A stretch of DNA of 64,000 bases, taken from assembly GCA_017311185.1 (NCBI GenBank), contig JAESUZ010004141.1, forward strand, positions 930,001 to 994,000. The letters run 5' to 3'. The notes beneath the pieces were generated by a model. It did no database searches, was not told the DNA's origin, and worked only from the letters and a program-made list of their open reading frames with translations. Both the position numbers and the translations under genes were made by a program. Positions 24,201-33,049 of the stretch are shown one piece after another. The DNA comes from Proteles cristata cristata (Eukaryota; Chordata; Mammalia; Carnivora; Hyaenidae). Each line of letters opens with the position of its first letter. The stretch's first letter is position 1.

Positions 24201-26266
24201 AAAAATAATTTTTTACGGGCTCATAAAATAGCTCCGTTGATAGCCATAGATTACACACTAGCCCTCCAGGACTGTTACTCACCGACTTGGGATTGCCTGA
24301 TGACTGCATTTAAGCAGTTGAGAACTCACGTTAAAAGCCTTCACACATTCATTTACGCTCCCTTGTAAAATAAATGGCTTTGAAAGAAAGATTTTCTTTT
24401 TTTTTTTTATTTATTTATTTATTTTTTTATTTATTTCTAGGGGAGAGAGAGACAGCGTGAGCAGGGGAGGGTCAGAGAGAGAAAGATTTTCTTTTAACTA
24501 TGGAACCAACTACTGAGAGAAGGAATAGGATGTCCCTTTCCTGGAGATTTGCTTACTTGTTCTGGGCTAGAGGGGAGCTTCCGAAGCTGGAAAGATGAAG
24601 ATGGTGAAATGGCATATTGTCGCAGAGAAGGAAGTCAAGAGACCTGAGACATATTGATGGCTCAGCAAATTCGATCTCAGAGACTATAGGTCTTGTTTCC
24701 AGAGTAAAACAGGGAAAAGTGATTTGGCTGCTGCTGCAACAATACATCTGTTTTAAATTCCCAGATCGCCCCAGACAGAATGCCATTTTCATCCCCTCAT
24801 GCTGACTGGCTCCCTCAGCTCTGCTCTTCTAGAATTGCCTGGGTTATCAGGGGCAGGGACCTAACAAGGCCATGCTGTTTCTGCCTGGAGAGTCTTTGGC
24901 AGCGGCCTGGGTTTAAAGCTAACGTCTCGTCTTTGCAGCCTACTGATGAAAAGTCTTGTTTTAGCGCTCTTGCCTTCTGTTGCAGGTTGGGGGAGGTGAC
25001 ACTAAAGGATTTTAAAGCAGCTATTGACCGGGAGGGGAATCACCGGTATCATTTTAAAGCGCTGGATCCTGAGTTTGGCACTGTCAAAGAGGAGGTACAG
25101 AATGCAAGGGGAGTCTGGGTGGTGTACTGGTGATTCCCAGAGCCGCCGCCTCAGGGACTGGGACCCAGCAGTACCCAAGTTCCCTAGCCAGGTCAGAGGA
25201 GTTTCCCGCAGCCTCAGACCAGTCTGATTACTCTAGACCTAGACGGTCAGGGAATTGCACAAGGAGTCGACAGCTTCTTCAGTTCAAGGGCTTACCCACT
25301 TTGACCAGACTTGGATAGAGTTACTTATTTTAAAAAGAAAAGGACCTAAGCTTGAACAAATGCTTGGCTTTGGGGTCCCTTCTCTATGTGTAGTCAAATC
25401 TTAGAAACCTTTCTGCTTCCCTCGTAGAGTAAAATAAATAGGCATGAATAAGTGGGACTGTACGTTGTGATGATAGTTTCTCACATAATGAAAAGGAGGA
25501 ACTTCGAGAAAATCACCTGTCCTTATTCTCAACTCCTTGACTATTTTCTTAGCCTACGCCTCTCTTTATAATCCATCTGCCATGTATAGGGAAGAGAGTT
25601 CTGGGTTCTGACATATTGCAAGTGCTTGCATTGTAATTAAAGCTAATGTTTTATTTCATACATATTTCCCCACTGAAATGCTTTAACAGCCTTGTTCTAC
25701 TAGTGGCTCAAGAAATTAACTAAATGAATGAATAAAAAGAACTGCGTGTTCTTTGGTCTTCTTTGTAACCCTTTCTTGGTGATACTGGGACCAAAATTTT
25801 ACCCTTTCTCACTTGTGTAATGCTTATGCTACTGCTTTCTACCAAGGAGCCCAGAGTGCTTTATGGTTAGTAACGTATTAACTCTTAATCAATCTCCATG
25901 AGCAAAGCAGTTAGGGATGCTTTTACCACTTCACAGATGTAGAATTAAGGATATATAGCACATAATAATATATGATAATGTAGTACACATATAAAAATTA
26001 AAAAAATATGGATATTCAGTTATAACAGTAGGGCCAGAACCGAAGGGACATAGCCTCTAGCTTCAGGCTTTCCTCTCTATTTTCTTATCCTGTATTGTGA
26101 GACCTTACTTTTACCAGCAGCAGTTGTGTAGTGAGCCTATCTTATCCTGTTACTTTTTCACTGTGGCCTCTTTTTCTCCCTCTAGGTTTTCCACGATGAC
26201 GATGCCATCCCTGGTTGGGAAGGGAAAATTGTAGCCTGGGTGGAAGAAGACCATGGAGAGAATTAA
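261..26266 (+). CDS. DIXDC1: DIXDC1 (dixin), short isoform, 16 exons spliced
   Basis: Dixin is a cytoplasmic DIX-domain protein that binds Dishevelled and Axin, promotes canonical Wnt signalling and associates with the cytoskeleton. Joining 16 exons (listed separately) gives an unbroken 472-residue frame, which matches the human short isoform as I remember it. In order: a unique start MGGTQVKC; a Ser-rich stretch (about 9-60); a long Glu/Leu/Lys/Gln-rich coiled coil (about 65-270); a linker; a conserved block [14 protein letters not shown] (from 300); and a C-terminal DIX domain (about 388-470, [13 protein letters not shown] to the end EEDHGEN). All introns are GT-AG and phases agree at every junction. 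The alternative first exon ends in TG and the next exon begins with C, giving Cys8. The long isoform, whose upstream exons (CH domain) are outside the window, would splice into the exon at 2937. Identity is certain; the exact transcription start is not visible. Confidence 0.96.
284..2936 (+). other. DIXDC1 intron 1 of the short form
   Basis: The GC-rich island continues to about 520. A second GC-rich stretch at about 1040-1140 holds a CArG box. An AT-rich, weakly L2-like stretch (Ser/Thr-free, attcattcaacaaatgttt type) lies around 2740-2840. I see no SINEC copy in this intron, which is unusual for the window. Several short open frames here show no recognisable product. Confidence 0.5.
1092..1101. 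promoter_or_regulatory. Palindromic CArG box (candidate SRF site)
   Basis: CCTTATAAGG fits CC(A/T)6GG exactly and is palindromic. It lies in a GC-rich setting about 0.8 kb downstream of the alternative DIXDC1 first exon. SRF binding is inference; the inner TTATAA could also act as a weak TATA-like element. Confidence 0.4.
2937..3049 (+). CDS. DIXDC1: DIXDC1 exon 2 (residues 8-45)
   Basis: Acceptor tcacag|C, donor ACAG|gtactg. Encodes [14 protein letters not shown] and the [18 protein letters not shown] segment, recognisable as dixin. This is the first exon in the window shared with the long isoform. Confidence 0.92.
3744..3880 (-). repeat. MIR remnant
   Basis: Reads tttactgagtgactgc..., then a run like ctcattcagtcttcacagcaa, then a degraded end: an antisense MIR core. 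Confidence 0.65.
4562..4710 (+). CDS. DIXDC1: DIXDC1 exon 3 (residues 46-95)
   Basis: Acceptor tttgtag|AGGAG, donor TTACAG|gtagcc. Encodes [16 protein letters not shown] followed by the start of the coiled coil ([20 protein letters not shown]). Confidence 0.94.
4711..6528 (+). other. DIXDC1 intron 3, first part, without recognised repeats
   Basis: About 1.8 kb with no repeat family or exon that I recognise. Short open frames show no conserved motif. Confidence 0.4.
6529..6756 (+). repeat. SINEC (tRNA-Lys-derived SINE)
   Basis: Typical head gggcacctgggtggcttag and 3' tail aaataaataaacattt. It is bracketed by taagattac-type target-site duplications at 6520 and 6756. Confidence 0.9.
7128..7360 (-). 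repeat. SINEC inside the LTR
   Basis: Antisense SINE ending gagccacccaggcgcccc. Duplications gaagactctt at 7118 and 7362. Confidence 0.9.
7650..7841 (-). repeat. Older SINEC inside the LTR
   Basis: Antisense SINE, diverged and shortened, ending cctgagccacctgggagctc. Confidence 0.8.
8672..8716. repeat. Alternating TG/TA/CA simple repeat
   Basis: A purine-pyrimidine alternating microsatellite inside the L1. Confidence 0.8.
8758..9024 (+). repeat. SINEC in the L1, with extra 3' segment
   Basis: SINE body to about 8956, A-tail to 8972, then ~44 bases that are neither SINE nor L1, then a second A-run, all inside one target-site duplication (aaaagaatgaaatcttg at 8739-8755; one-mismatch copy at 9025-9041). 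Confidence 0.8.
9745..9830 (-). repeat. Older short SINEC variant
   Basis: Antisense tRNA-like part reading aagtaatctctacacccaac ... gagatcaagagtcaca. Confidence 0.75.
9862..10067 (-). repeat. SINEC
   Basis: Antisense copy; duplications aataaacttt at 9852 and about 10070. Confidence 0.88.
10451..10540 (+). CDS. DIXDC1: DIXDC1 exon 4 (residues 96-125)
   Basis: Acceptor ttattcag|GCC, donor CTG|gtgagc. Encodes [16 protein letters not shown] and onward to NPEEQL; phase 0 at both ends, 90 bases, so skippable in frame. Confidence 0.94.
10541..11695 (+). other. DIXDC1 intron 4
   Basis: Contains an L2/MIR-like stretch near 10726-10770 (atttattgagtgccaactac). I recognise nothing else. Confidence 0.4.
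11696..11749 (+). CDS. DIXDC1: DIXDC1 exon 5 (residues 126-143)
   Basis: Acceptor tattcag|ATT, donor AAAG|gtatgt. Encodes [18 protein letters not shown], coiled coil; 54 bases, phase 0. Confidence 0.93.
12029..12245 (+). repeat. SINEC, left half of an inverted pair
   Basis: Sense copy starting ggggcacctgggtggctcag; abuts an antisense copy. Confidence 0.88.
12246..12422 (-). repeat. SINEC, right half of an inverted pair
   Basis: Antisense copy. The outer duplication cataattttt (11995 and 12422) suggests this copy came first and the sense copy entered its T-rich end. Confidence 0.82.
12453..12690 (-). mobile_element. L1 3'-end fragment, antisense
   Basis: Reads ttataattgacatataaca...tttcaggtgtgtaacat...gatcaccact, the pattern of older L1 3' ends in reverse. 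Confidence 0.7.
13505..13555 (+). CDS. DIXDC1: DIXDC1 exon 6 (residues 144-160)
   Basis: Acceptor tttccag|AAG, donor AAAG|gtaaaa. Encodes [17 protein letters not shown]; 51 bases, phase 0, coiled coil. Confidence 0.93.
13928..14165 (-). repeat. SINEC
   Basis: Antisense copy; duplications ttgaatagttaata at about 13913 and 14166. Confidence 0.88.
14213..14430 (+). repeat. SINEC
   Basis: Sense copy about 48 bases from the previous antisense copy, forming an inverted pair. Confidence 0.88.
15243..15347 (+). CDS. DIXDC1: DIXDC1 exon 7 (residues 161-195), weak donor
   Basis: Acceptor cccccag|GAT. Encodes [20 protein letters not shown] and on to DELHNQN. The donor is AAT|gtgaat, lacking G at -1 and +5; the exon end is fixed by phase and by dixin continuity (NQN|VDLQ). 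Read-through would add VNYMNEL and stop at 15369-15371. Confidence 0.92.
15774..15827 (+). CDS. DIXDC1: DIXDC1 exon 8 (residues 196-213)
   Basis: Acceptor tttcgcag|GTG, donor AAA|gtaagg. Encodes [18 protein letters not shown]. Confidence 0.93.
16278..16370 (+). CDS. DIXDC1: DIXDC1 exon 9 (residues 214-244)
   Basis: Acceptor gttgcag|AAA, donor CAG|gtgggg. Encodes [18 protein letters not shown] and on to SEASYQQ, coiled coil. Confidence 0.94.
16450..16521 (+). CDS. DIXDC1: DIXDC1 exon 10 (residues 245-268)
   Basis: Acceptor tttgcag|GTG, donor GAG|gtaacc. Encodes [18 protein letters not shown]..., the end of the coiled coil. The intron before it is only 79 bases. Confidence 0.94.
16665..16780 (+). 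repeat. Short SINEC variant (tRNA part only)
   Basis: Head ggcctggctggctcagttgg, then gcgactcttgatctcgg and gattacttaaa; lacks the CT-rich body. Confidence 0.8.
16785..16950 (+). repeat. MIR remnant
   Basis: Degraded sense MIR pattern (ggaaatctggtttaaaattc ... gtgtaaccttgc). Confidence 0.55.
17298..17387 (+). CDS. DIXDC1: DIXDC1 exon 11 (residues 269-298)
   Basis: Acceptor gctgtag|GTG, donor GGG|gtaggt. Encodes [20 protein letters not shown] and on to THKG, a Ser/Asn-rich linker that looks less conserved than its neighbours. Confidence 0.9.
17679..17896 (+). repeat. SINEC ending just upstream of DIXDC1 exon 12
   Basis: Sense copy with a long A-tail; duplications acactgca (17671-17678) and gcactgca (17898-17905). 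Only about 40 bases separate its tail from exon 12. Confidence 0.92.
17938..18099 (+). CDS. DIXDC1: DIXDC1 exon 12 (residues 299-352)
   Basis: Acceptor cctgcag|ACC, donor AGG|gtaagc. Encodes [34 protein letters not shown] and [15 protein letters not shown], a conserved dixin block; 162 bases, phase 0. Confidence 0.95.
18613..18679 (+). CDS. DIXDC1: DIXDC1 exon 13 (residues 353-374)
   Basis: Acceptor ctcctcag|GTT, donor TCAA|gtaagt. Encodes [20 protein letters not shown] and NS, a basic/Ser linker before the DIX domain; ends in phase 1. Confidence 0.92.
19131..19146 (-). promoter_or_regulatory. Candidate CTCF motif
   Basis: TGCGCCATCTAGTGGC matches a strong variant of the CTCF core written in reverse (GCGCC[A/C][C/T]CT[A/G][G/C]TGG). 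It stands in an AT-rich intron where such a CpG-containing word is not expected. Occupancy is not shown. Confidence 0.5.
20655..20880 (+). repeat. MIR remnant
   Basis: Sense MIR pattern: gattgtgtgaccacaggcaa, later tagtttccttg and a tail like tggtatagtgtgtggcc. Confidence 0.65.
21394..21618 (+). repeat. SINEC in the L1
   Basis: Sense copy of the subfamily with the extra agct (gacagctagctca). Perfect duplication aaagtgaaaaggt at 21381-21393 and 21621-21633. Confidence 0.93.
21813..22045 (+). repeat. SINEC in the L1
   Basis: Sense copy with a distinct middle (gctggggtgtccaacctgct); duplications ttagtcattgggg / tcagtcattaggg. Confidence 0.88.
22546..23198 (+). other. DIXDC1 intron 13, unassigned part
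   Basis: AT-rich; I recognise no gene or repeat family. Confidence 0.4.
23199..23338 (-). repeat. SINEC with internal deletion
   Basis: Antisense copy whose T-rich end jumps from the aagcaggctctgtgctt part directly to the gagccacccaggcaccc head. Confidence 0.82.
23848..23953 (+). CDS. DIXDC1: DIXDC1 exon 14 (residues 375-409), start of DIX domain
   Basis: Acceptor attgcag|AG, donor AGAG|gtgaga. Encodes [16 protein letters not shown] then [20 protein letters not shown], the first strands of the DIX domain, which mediates head-to-tail polymerisation with Dishevelled and Axin. Confidence 0.95.
24055..24190 (+). repeat. MIR remnant
   Basis: Sense MIR-like pattern (aagaatacgggatcaggatt ... cactaaccagc). 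Confidence 0.5.
24401..24480 (-). repeat. Very short 5'-truncated SINEC with perfect target duplication
   Basis: Only the T-tail and the gacagcgtgagcaggggagg part of an antisense SINE is present, flanked by a perfect 15-base duplication gaaagattttctttt (24386-24400 and 24481-24495). Confidence 0.85.
24986..25094 (+). CDS. DIXDC1: DIXDC1 exon 15 (residues 410-446), DIX domain
   Basis: Acceptor gttgcag|G, donor GAG|gtacag. Encodes [17 protein letters not shown] and [18 protein letters not shown], the core of the DIX domain. Failure to splice would add [12 protein letters not shown] and stop at 25131-25133. Confidence 0.95.
25095..26185 (+). other. DIXDC1 last intron
   Basis: No SINEC; a degraded antisense MIR lies at about 25848-25960. 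I recognise nothing else. Confidence 0.45.
26186..26266 (+). CDS. DIXDC1: DIXDC1 terminal coding exon 16 (residues 447-472)
   Basis: Acceptor cctctag|GTT. Encodes [18 protein letters not shown] and VEEDHGEN, then TAA at 26264-26266; the acidic end is typical of dixin. Confidence 0.96.
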   Translation, partial: VFHDDDAIPGWEGKIVAWVEEDHGEN

Positions 26267-27486
26267 TGCTGAGTATTAGATTGGGGCCTTCCGGGACTTG
26301 GCACCCCCTGGCTGTTTCACTCAGCAAAGAGGATTAAAACCAGAACACAGTAAGAAGTTTCTAGCTTGTGCCACCAAAACAGAAGCTTCTCCAAGTGTAA
26401 CAGCCCCAGGCCAGTGCTGTTTCTGTGCCTGGCACATGTGGTACTTCACACCCGTGTCAGCTGTAGACCATGGGTCCATCTGCAGTTCCTTGTCCGTGGG
26501 AACACAGTGTTTTACTCTTCTCTGAGGACAACAAACCAAAGGCCTTAACCAATGGGGATGGATGATCCCGCTCCTGTGGGGGCATGGCTGCTATTATCTG
26601 GAACCTGGGAATTGGAACCTGTGTGCTACAGTATTATTTAATCGGCCTCAATGGTTGCAGCGATCAGAGTCCCAGCATTTGTACTCACAGACAAGGCAAA
26701 GGTACCAGCTTTTTTGCTTCTTTGCAGCTATTGCAAACCAAGAGTAACTCATGAGGCGGTACCAAAGATGAAAGCCCACTCTTCAGGAATTTTTTGGACC
26801 GGACACGGATGGTGCCGAACTGTTGACTGGCTGGCAAAAGGGCTGCCCGTATTGTGCCGTACTCGCTAAAACCATGATTGAGTAAGACCTTGGGCTGCCG
26901 CTTGTGTCTTAACTGGTTCTGCAAGTTGTCCTTTGGCCCAGGGAGGGCATGTTTCATGTACTGCCAGTGTTCTCTGGGGACTCTGTCACTGTAGAGCCAT
27001 GTTTTCCCCTTCCAACTGATGAACTTTGTGTTTGAAAGGAATAAGGAGTTAAAGACTCCTTAAAAATGCAGGCGGGTATGGAAAGGTGCTGCTACCCATA
27101 TTTTCTTGACTTTCTTTCTCTCATGACTTCCTGTAGCTTGTGGCATCTCCTCTGCGGTCAAAAGGAGACAGACCATTAATTTCAGTATTTGTGATTTAGG
27201 AGTACTGAGCATGAGTTACTGGTCTGCCCCTCCTCATTTCTAGGCCAGAGTTATTTTCTATTATATATTTAGTCTAGTTTGATCCTTTAGGGCACAGTAG
27301 GAACCATGGGGCATGGAGCATGAGTTGTGAATGGCAGGGCTGATTCTGGGTATAAAACCCAGGATCCTTTCTCATGTGCAACACTGTCAAGTGCAGAAGC
27401 TAAAAAAAGGAGTTAAACTTCTAGAGATTACTTAGCAGCTAGGGTTTTCTCAGTCATTTACCAAGCACCGTCAACTAAGCAGCCAT

Positions 27487-27530
27487 ATGTATATATATGT
27501 ACGTACATGTACACACACACACACACACTC
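27487..27530. repeat. TA/TG/CA microsatellite
   Basis: tatatatgtacgtacatg followed by about nine CA units and a CTCA tail. Confidence 0.85.
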
Positions 27531-29462
27531 ACTCACTCATTTCCCAAAACAGTCAGACTGTGACCACTGCCAACCAGAAGAGTCAGACACGTCAGTTCTG
27601 GGTTCTTGATCTGTCTGTCTTCTGTTTCATCTCCCTTTTCCAGCTGTTTTAACAAACTACTCATTGGAGCTCTGAAGTGACATTTTGTTGTTTTATATAG
27701 ATGTGTCTTTTAAAAATACTTCATGTTTGGAGAATTCTTTTGTACTCATTTGCCTTTCGTCTGAGAACCATGTCTATTTTTATAACTTGAGTGTGAGTTC
27801 TATATGTTCTCACATTCTGTATACTGTATCCATTTTCTAGAGAACCCAGTAGCTTTTATACAAGCTCTTCTCTTAGCCCTTGTGGTTTCAGAACAAGCTT
27901 TATTTTATTACAAGTATGCTGATGACAACTAACTCCTGGTTCTAATTCTATCTGCCTTTTTCCTTGAGGAGGTAGCTTTATGTTGTGGAGGTAGTTTTAC
28001 ATAATCTATTTGATTGCTTCTCTAGCAGATGGAAGGAGCTCATAAGATACCTTGATATCTTTCAGTAAGTTCACCTGATCTTCTCCTTTTGAAGAATGTC
28101 TCATCAGAAATGACTGGGAAAGTTTGGGAAAGTCATTCAAAAGGAAAAATAATACATTATGAGGCAAAGAGAAGAAAACAGTATATTCTGAGTGTTCCCC
28201 TCCCCCCCCACCCCCCCGGAAGTCCGGAGTAAAAGTCCTCATGTCACCAGTTTCTCTGTTGCATGAATTATAGTGTTTTGCTATAAGACAGCATGAGGGT
28301 TGTCAGGCCAAAATTCATTACTGTATTTCCAGTACAATTGATCTTGAATGTCTGTCTCATCAGTTAGTTTTTACTTGTCAGTTTTCTTTGAGCAAACTTC
28401 CTTAACGTTATATAGAATTTAACTTTTCAGAGAAAATTAAATGAGAGAAGATGTCAAAGTCCTCTACCTTATTTGGCGTCTATAGCTCTGTCCTTTGGAA
28501 GAGGAGATGCATGGCCTTAGTGCCTCCATAGAAATCTGAAGTTGTGGTCAGGGGATTTTAGCTCATGAATCTCCTATGCCACAGGTAGTAACTACACACC
28601 CTGATTAGAGGATGTCACTCCAGTAATTCTTGTGTACAGTGTATTGGTAAAACTCATTCCAGTTTCTGAAGACAGGAACCTTCTGAGGAAGTGTTGTGCT
28701 TTGGTTCCTTTCGGTTTGATTCCTGTTTGTTACTCTGGCTACACTCGAAGCCTCTTGACTTATTCAGAGAACTGTCCCCTAGTGACATTTTTTAGGGTAG
28801 CCCATCCTGACACTGCTGAAATGCTCTTTGAAAAAAACCAAGGGACTAGAATGTTTGGAGTTCATAAAATAACGTCTAAATCCTGTCAGATTAAAAAAAA
28901 AATGATCCTCTCACAAAAACGAGCTTAGAAGAAAATTCAGTTCCTCAAAAGTCATCATTTAAAAATTGACGACTATTCTCACTCAGTTCCTAGATTAGTT
29001 GGAATTGGAATACTTTATAATTTGTACCTAAAGAATTTGAGTTAAACTCTTCTTAATGGCATTCCTACTTACTACCATTTCAGCTCTTTTTGACCAGGAT
29101 AGTTGAAAATTAGTGAAATACATCAAATCCAAGAGGACTCTTAATAATTACTTAAAAGCATTTATGTCATAATTTTAATTTTTCCATAAAATAAGCATTA
29201 TGATTGCACACTCCTATTGTCTGAATTCATGTAAGAGGTATCGCTTGCTTAAAATATATATGTAAAGTTATATTTTTCTTAGAGACATGGATGTTTGCAA
29301 GCATTGCTTTCAAAGAGATTACCACCGTGCATTCTGTTTTATGTTTTTATGAAGACTGTGTTATACCAGAGGCTTCTGATTATCAAAGTGATAACCAGTT
29401 TTTTAACTGCCTGTATATACCAGATTTGTGAACTAATTTTTAAAAAAGCATACAAAAACATG

Positions 29463-29468
29463 AATAAA
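29463..29468 (+). terminator. DIXDC1: Probable DIXDC1 poly(A) signal
   Basis: AATAAA followed about 40 bases later by a GT/T-rich stretch (cacctgtgtttattg). The next SINE begins about 400 bases further on. Confidence 0.55.
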
Positions 29469-29863
29469 ATGGAGTTTGCAAACTACCAATAATCATTTTC
29501 ACCTGTGTTTATTGACTGAAATTGATCAGTAAAGCAATTTACATTTAGTGAAAGTCAATTTCCTCAAGTGATCTCCCTGGTAGCATGTTTACTCACTACT
29601 CAGGGAGGGGAGATAAGGATTACTTTATTGCTATAGATGCTTTACAGTTGGTATTTCAAATGTGAGCACAAAACACTATGAAAATTCATAGTGTCAAAGA
29701 AAATCCATTGTCAAAGAAAATTCATTGATTTAGCACTTCTTTTGAAATTATATATAAATGTGCAAACAAATAAGAACCTGAGTATCAACTGTATGACAAG
29801 AGTTTTTAATGCAAAAGTAAGAGACATTAACCAGAGACTTTCAAAAATGTGTATTTAAAAGAA

Positions 29864-30068
29864 TCAGCGGCACCATGGTGTCTTTGTTAAGCATCCAACT
29901 TCAGCTCTGGTCGTAATCTTGCAGTTTGGCTTGTGGAGTTTGAGCCATCCGTCCGGCTCTGTGCTGACAGCTCAGAGCCTGGAACCTGCTTCAGATTCTG
30001 TGTCTCCCTCTCTCTCTGCCCCTCCCCGTCTCTCTCTTTCTCAAAAATAAATGAACATTAAAAAAAAT
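29864..30068 (+). repeat. SINEC, intergenic, inverted pair (left)
   Basis: Sense, diverged head (cggcaccatggtgtctttg); runs straight into an antisense copy. Confidence 0.82.
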
Positions 30069-30069
30069 T

Positions 30070-30244
30070 TTAATTTTTCTGATGTATGTTTATTTTTGAC
30101 AGAGAGAGAGGGAGTCACAGAATCTGAAGGAGGCTCTAGGCTCCGAGCTGTCAGCACAGAACCCAATGCAGGGCTCGAACCCTCAAACCACAAGATCATG
30201 ACCCGAAGTCGGACACTCAACCTACTGAGCCACCCAGGTGCCCC
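30070..30244 (-). repeat. SINEC, intergenic, inverted pair (right)
   Basis: Antisense copy ending gagccacccaggtgcccc. Confidence 0.87.
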
Positions 30245-30333
30245 AAAAACCAGAATTTTCAGATTAATTTGTGAAAGCCACTTTCCTAAACCTTAGGTTA
30301 GCATCATTTATCACTTCAATTTAAATGTTTTAT

Positions 30334-30572
30334 GGGGCTCCTGGGTAGCTCAGTTGGTTAAGCTTCCGACTTCGATTTCGGCCCAGGTCATGATCTCATA
30401 GTTCTTGGGATAGAGCCCCCTGTCTGGCTCCCCGCGTCAGGCTCTGTGCTGACATTTAGCTCAGAGCCTGGAGCCTGTTTTCAGATTCTGTATCTCCCTC
30501 TCTCTCTGACCTTCCCCTGCTCATGCTGTCTCTCCCTCTCAGAAATAAATAACATTAAAAAATTTAAAAAAT
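30334..30572 (+). repeat. SINEC, intergenic
   Basis: Sense copy; duplications aaatgttttat at about 30323 and 30573. Confidence 0.9.
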
Positions 30573-30682
30573 AAAATGTTTTATATATTTGTGTCTTTAG
30601 TCCTGTGCTTTTACTTGACTTCCAATTACATATTTTCAACTATTAATTACAAGCAATTTTATTTTACTTTTATTTACTTTTT

Positions 30683-30786
30683 AAGATTTTAGTTGTAAGT
30701 AATCTCTATACCCAATATGGGGCTCGAACTCACAACCCTGAGATCAAGAGTCACAGGCTCTACTAACTGAAACAGCCAAGTGCCCC
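30683..30786 (-). repeat. Short SINEC variant, intergenic
   Basis: Antisense copy of the short type (gagatcaagagtcacagg); duplications aattacaagcaatttta and aattacaagccatttta. Confidence 0.85.
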
Positions 30787-31680
30787 AATTACAAGCCATT
30801 TTAATTGGGTCATTATGTTAAAATTAAATATGTAAAGAGCTTAACTCAGAATCTTTCGTTACCAACTAATTCTTCTATCTACCCATTTTATATAGGTAAG
30901 GTCCCCATTTTAGACGTCTCTCTCCTTCAAACTGTAAGATTGTCTTGAGCCTTTTTTTCCTTAAATTCCTTTATGCAATCTGTCTAGAGGGAGTTCAGAC
31001 CTGTTCTCTCAGGACTGACTTGACACACCTAAGAATTCCTAACCTACCTCTGGGGTAAACTTACCACCCTGAACTGTTTGATCTGTGCCCTCCTGTGACT
31101 TAGCTTCATCTGTCAAAAGTATATTCAAATTGCAAACTGGCTCTGCACTGAAAAATGCAAAACAAGGTTTGAGCAAACCTATGGAAGTGAGGGAACAGCA
31201 TACTGAAGACCGTATCATACGAAGGCTAATTATGCCCAGTTATTAAGTTCCAATACAATGGGAGTAGTAAGATATTCTGACCAAATCATTAGAACATTTT
31301 AATAATTTTAAAAGTTACAGTACGCACCCTTTCACTAACCACAATTCTCCTTCCCGTTGTTATTCATAAGCAGTTTTACATAATAAATTGCTTTACTCTT
31401 ACTATTTCAAATGTGCTTTTCCATTAATCTGGACATTTCCTACTGCTCAGTTGTATTGCCTACATATTCTGTTTGGCAGCTAGGACTGCTTAAACTTCCC
31501 TTTTTTTTTTGGAAAGTTATGTTTATCCCATTCTTTTTCTGTTACAAAGACATTAAAACGTTTTTTATCTTGTTCTGAATGATTTCAGCGTACTAGAATA
31601 GAATTTTTGGGAAAAATGTGAACTTTTTTTCCCCAGTCTGATTCTTCCTATATTGCCATCTACAAAAACAACCATTGTAG
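30787..31680. other. Intergenic, no feature recognised
   Basis: About 0.9 kb of AT-rich sequence with no gene or repeat I can name. Confidence 0.4.
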
Positions 31681-31852
31681 GGACTCCTGGGTGGCTCCGG
31701 TGGAGTGACTGACACTTGATTTCCGCGCAGGTCATGATCCAGAATGGTGGGATTGAGCCCTTGCCTCTAGCTTCCTGGTGAGTTTGGAGCCTGCTTGAGA
31801 CTCCCCGCCCCACTCTGCCCTGCTGAGGCTCTTTCTCTAAAATAAAGAACAA
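31681..31852 (+). repeat. SINEC, diverged, intergenic
   Basis: Sense copy with head gggactcctgggtggctccg and a shortened body. Confidence 0.78.
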
Positions 31853-31855
31853 AAG

Positions 31856-32058
31856 GGACACCTGGGTGGCTCGGTAGATTGGTTAGGCGTTGGGCTTCGG
31901 CTCAGGTCATGATCTCCCAGTTCCATTCGTGAGTTTGAGCCCAGATCAGGCTCTGGAGCCTGCTTCAGATTCTGTCCCTCTCTGCCCCTCCCCCATGCGC
32001 TCTCTCCCTCTCTCTCAAAAATAAACAAACATCAAAAAATAACAAAACTTTATTTAAA
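31856..32058 (+). repeat. SINEC, intergenic
   Basis: Sense copy in tandem with the previous one. Confidence 0.87.
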
Positions 32059-32253
32059 AAACCAGCCAACCATTCAGTCCACTCAACAACTGCATCTCTC
32101 TCTCTGTCATCTCATTTTTCTCTTTTTAAAGTTTCCTACTTTATTTGGAAATAGTACCTCCTAGCTGTCTTAAGTTTCCAAATGTTTAATTACTAGCAAA
32201 GGTTGACATATTTTCAAATGTTGGTTTTTCCTGTTTCTTGTTCTTGGTGTTCT

Positions 32254-32492
32254 TTTTTTTTTTTTTAATTAAAAAAATTTTTTTTAATGTTTTATTTATT
32301 TCTAGGAGAGAAGAGAGATACAGCGTGAGCAGGGGAGGGTCAGAGAGAGAGGGAGTCACAGACTGAAACAGGCTCCAGGTTCCAAGCCTGCAGTCAGCAC
32401 AGAGCCCGACGCGGGGCTCGAACCCACGAACTGCGAGATCATGACCTAAGCGAAAGTCGGACACTTAACCGACTAAGCCACCCAGGCGCCCC
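32254..32492 (-). repeat. SINEC, intergenic
   Basis: Antisense copy with a perfect duplication ttgttcttggtgttct (32238-32253 and 32493-32508); still CpG-rich, so fairly young. Confidence 0.93.
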
Positions 32493-32755
32493 TTGTTCTT
32501 GGTGTTCTATGACCATCTGTATGCTGGGGACTTAGAGATCTAAATACAGCACAGAAATGAGTCTTTTTTTTTTAAATTACAGGATGACAACCATACAGTA
32601 GAAGTGTACCTAACAAATGTTGTAGGTAACTTTTCGTTTATTAATTCAAACCACATGCACTCAACCTCCACTATTTACCAGATACCATACTCTAGGGATA
32701 CATCAAAGAACAATGTAGACATGCTTCCTGCTCTCAGGAAGTTATAGTTTACTTT

Positions 32756-32796
32756 TTTTTTTAATTTTTTAATATATATATTTTTTAATTTATTTC

Positions 32797-32840
<44 letters not shown>

Positions 32841-33009
32841 CGTGAGCAGGGGAGGGTCAGAGAGAGGGGAGTCACAGACTCTGAAACAGGCTCCAGGCTC
32901 TGAGCTGGCAGTCAGCACAGAGCCCGACGCGGGGCTCGAACCCGCGAACCGCGAGATCATGACCTAAGCAAAAGTCGGACGCTTAACCGACTAAGCCACC
33001 CAGGCGCCC
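32756..33009 (-). repeat. SINEC with long GA run, intergenic
   Basis: Antisense copy with a GA tract at about 32801-32837; duplications atagtttactttt / ataatttactttt. Confidence 0.92.
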
Positions 33010-33049
33010 CTATAATTTACTTTTAGTATGAAATATTTCAAGCATAACA

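Larger units (their letters stand above)
26267..29486 (+). other. DIXDC1: DIXDC1 3'UTR (end inferred)
   Basis: About 3.2 kb without any SINEC or L1 insertion, in contrast to the sequence after 29,860, which suits a retained UTR. It contains a TA/CA microsatellite (27487-27530) and a C-run (28199-28218). The end is placed just after the AATAAA at 29463; shorter forms are possible. Confidence 0.6.
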
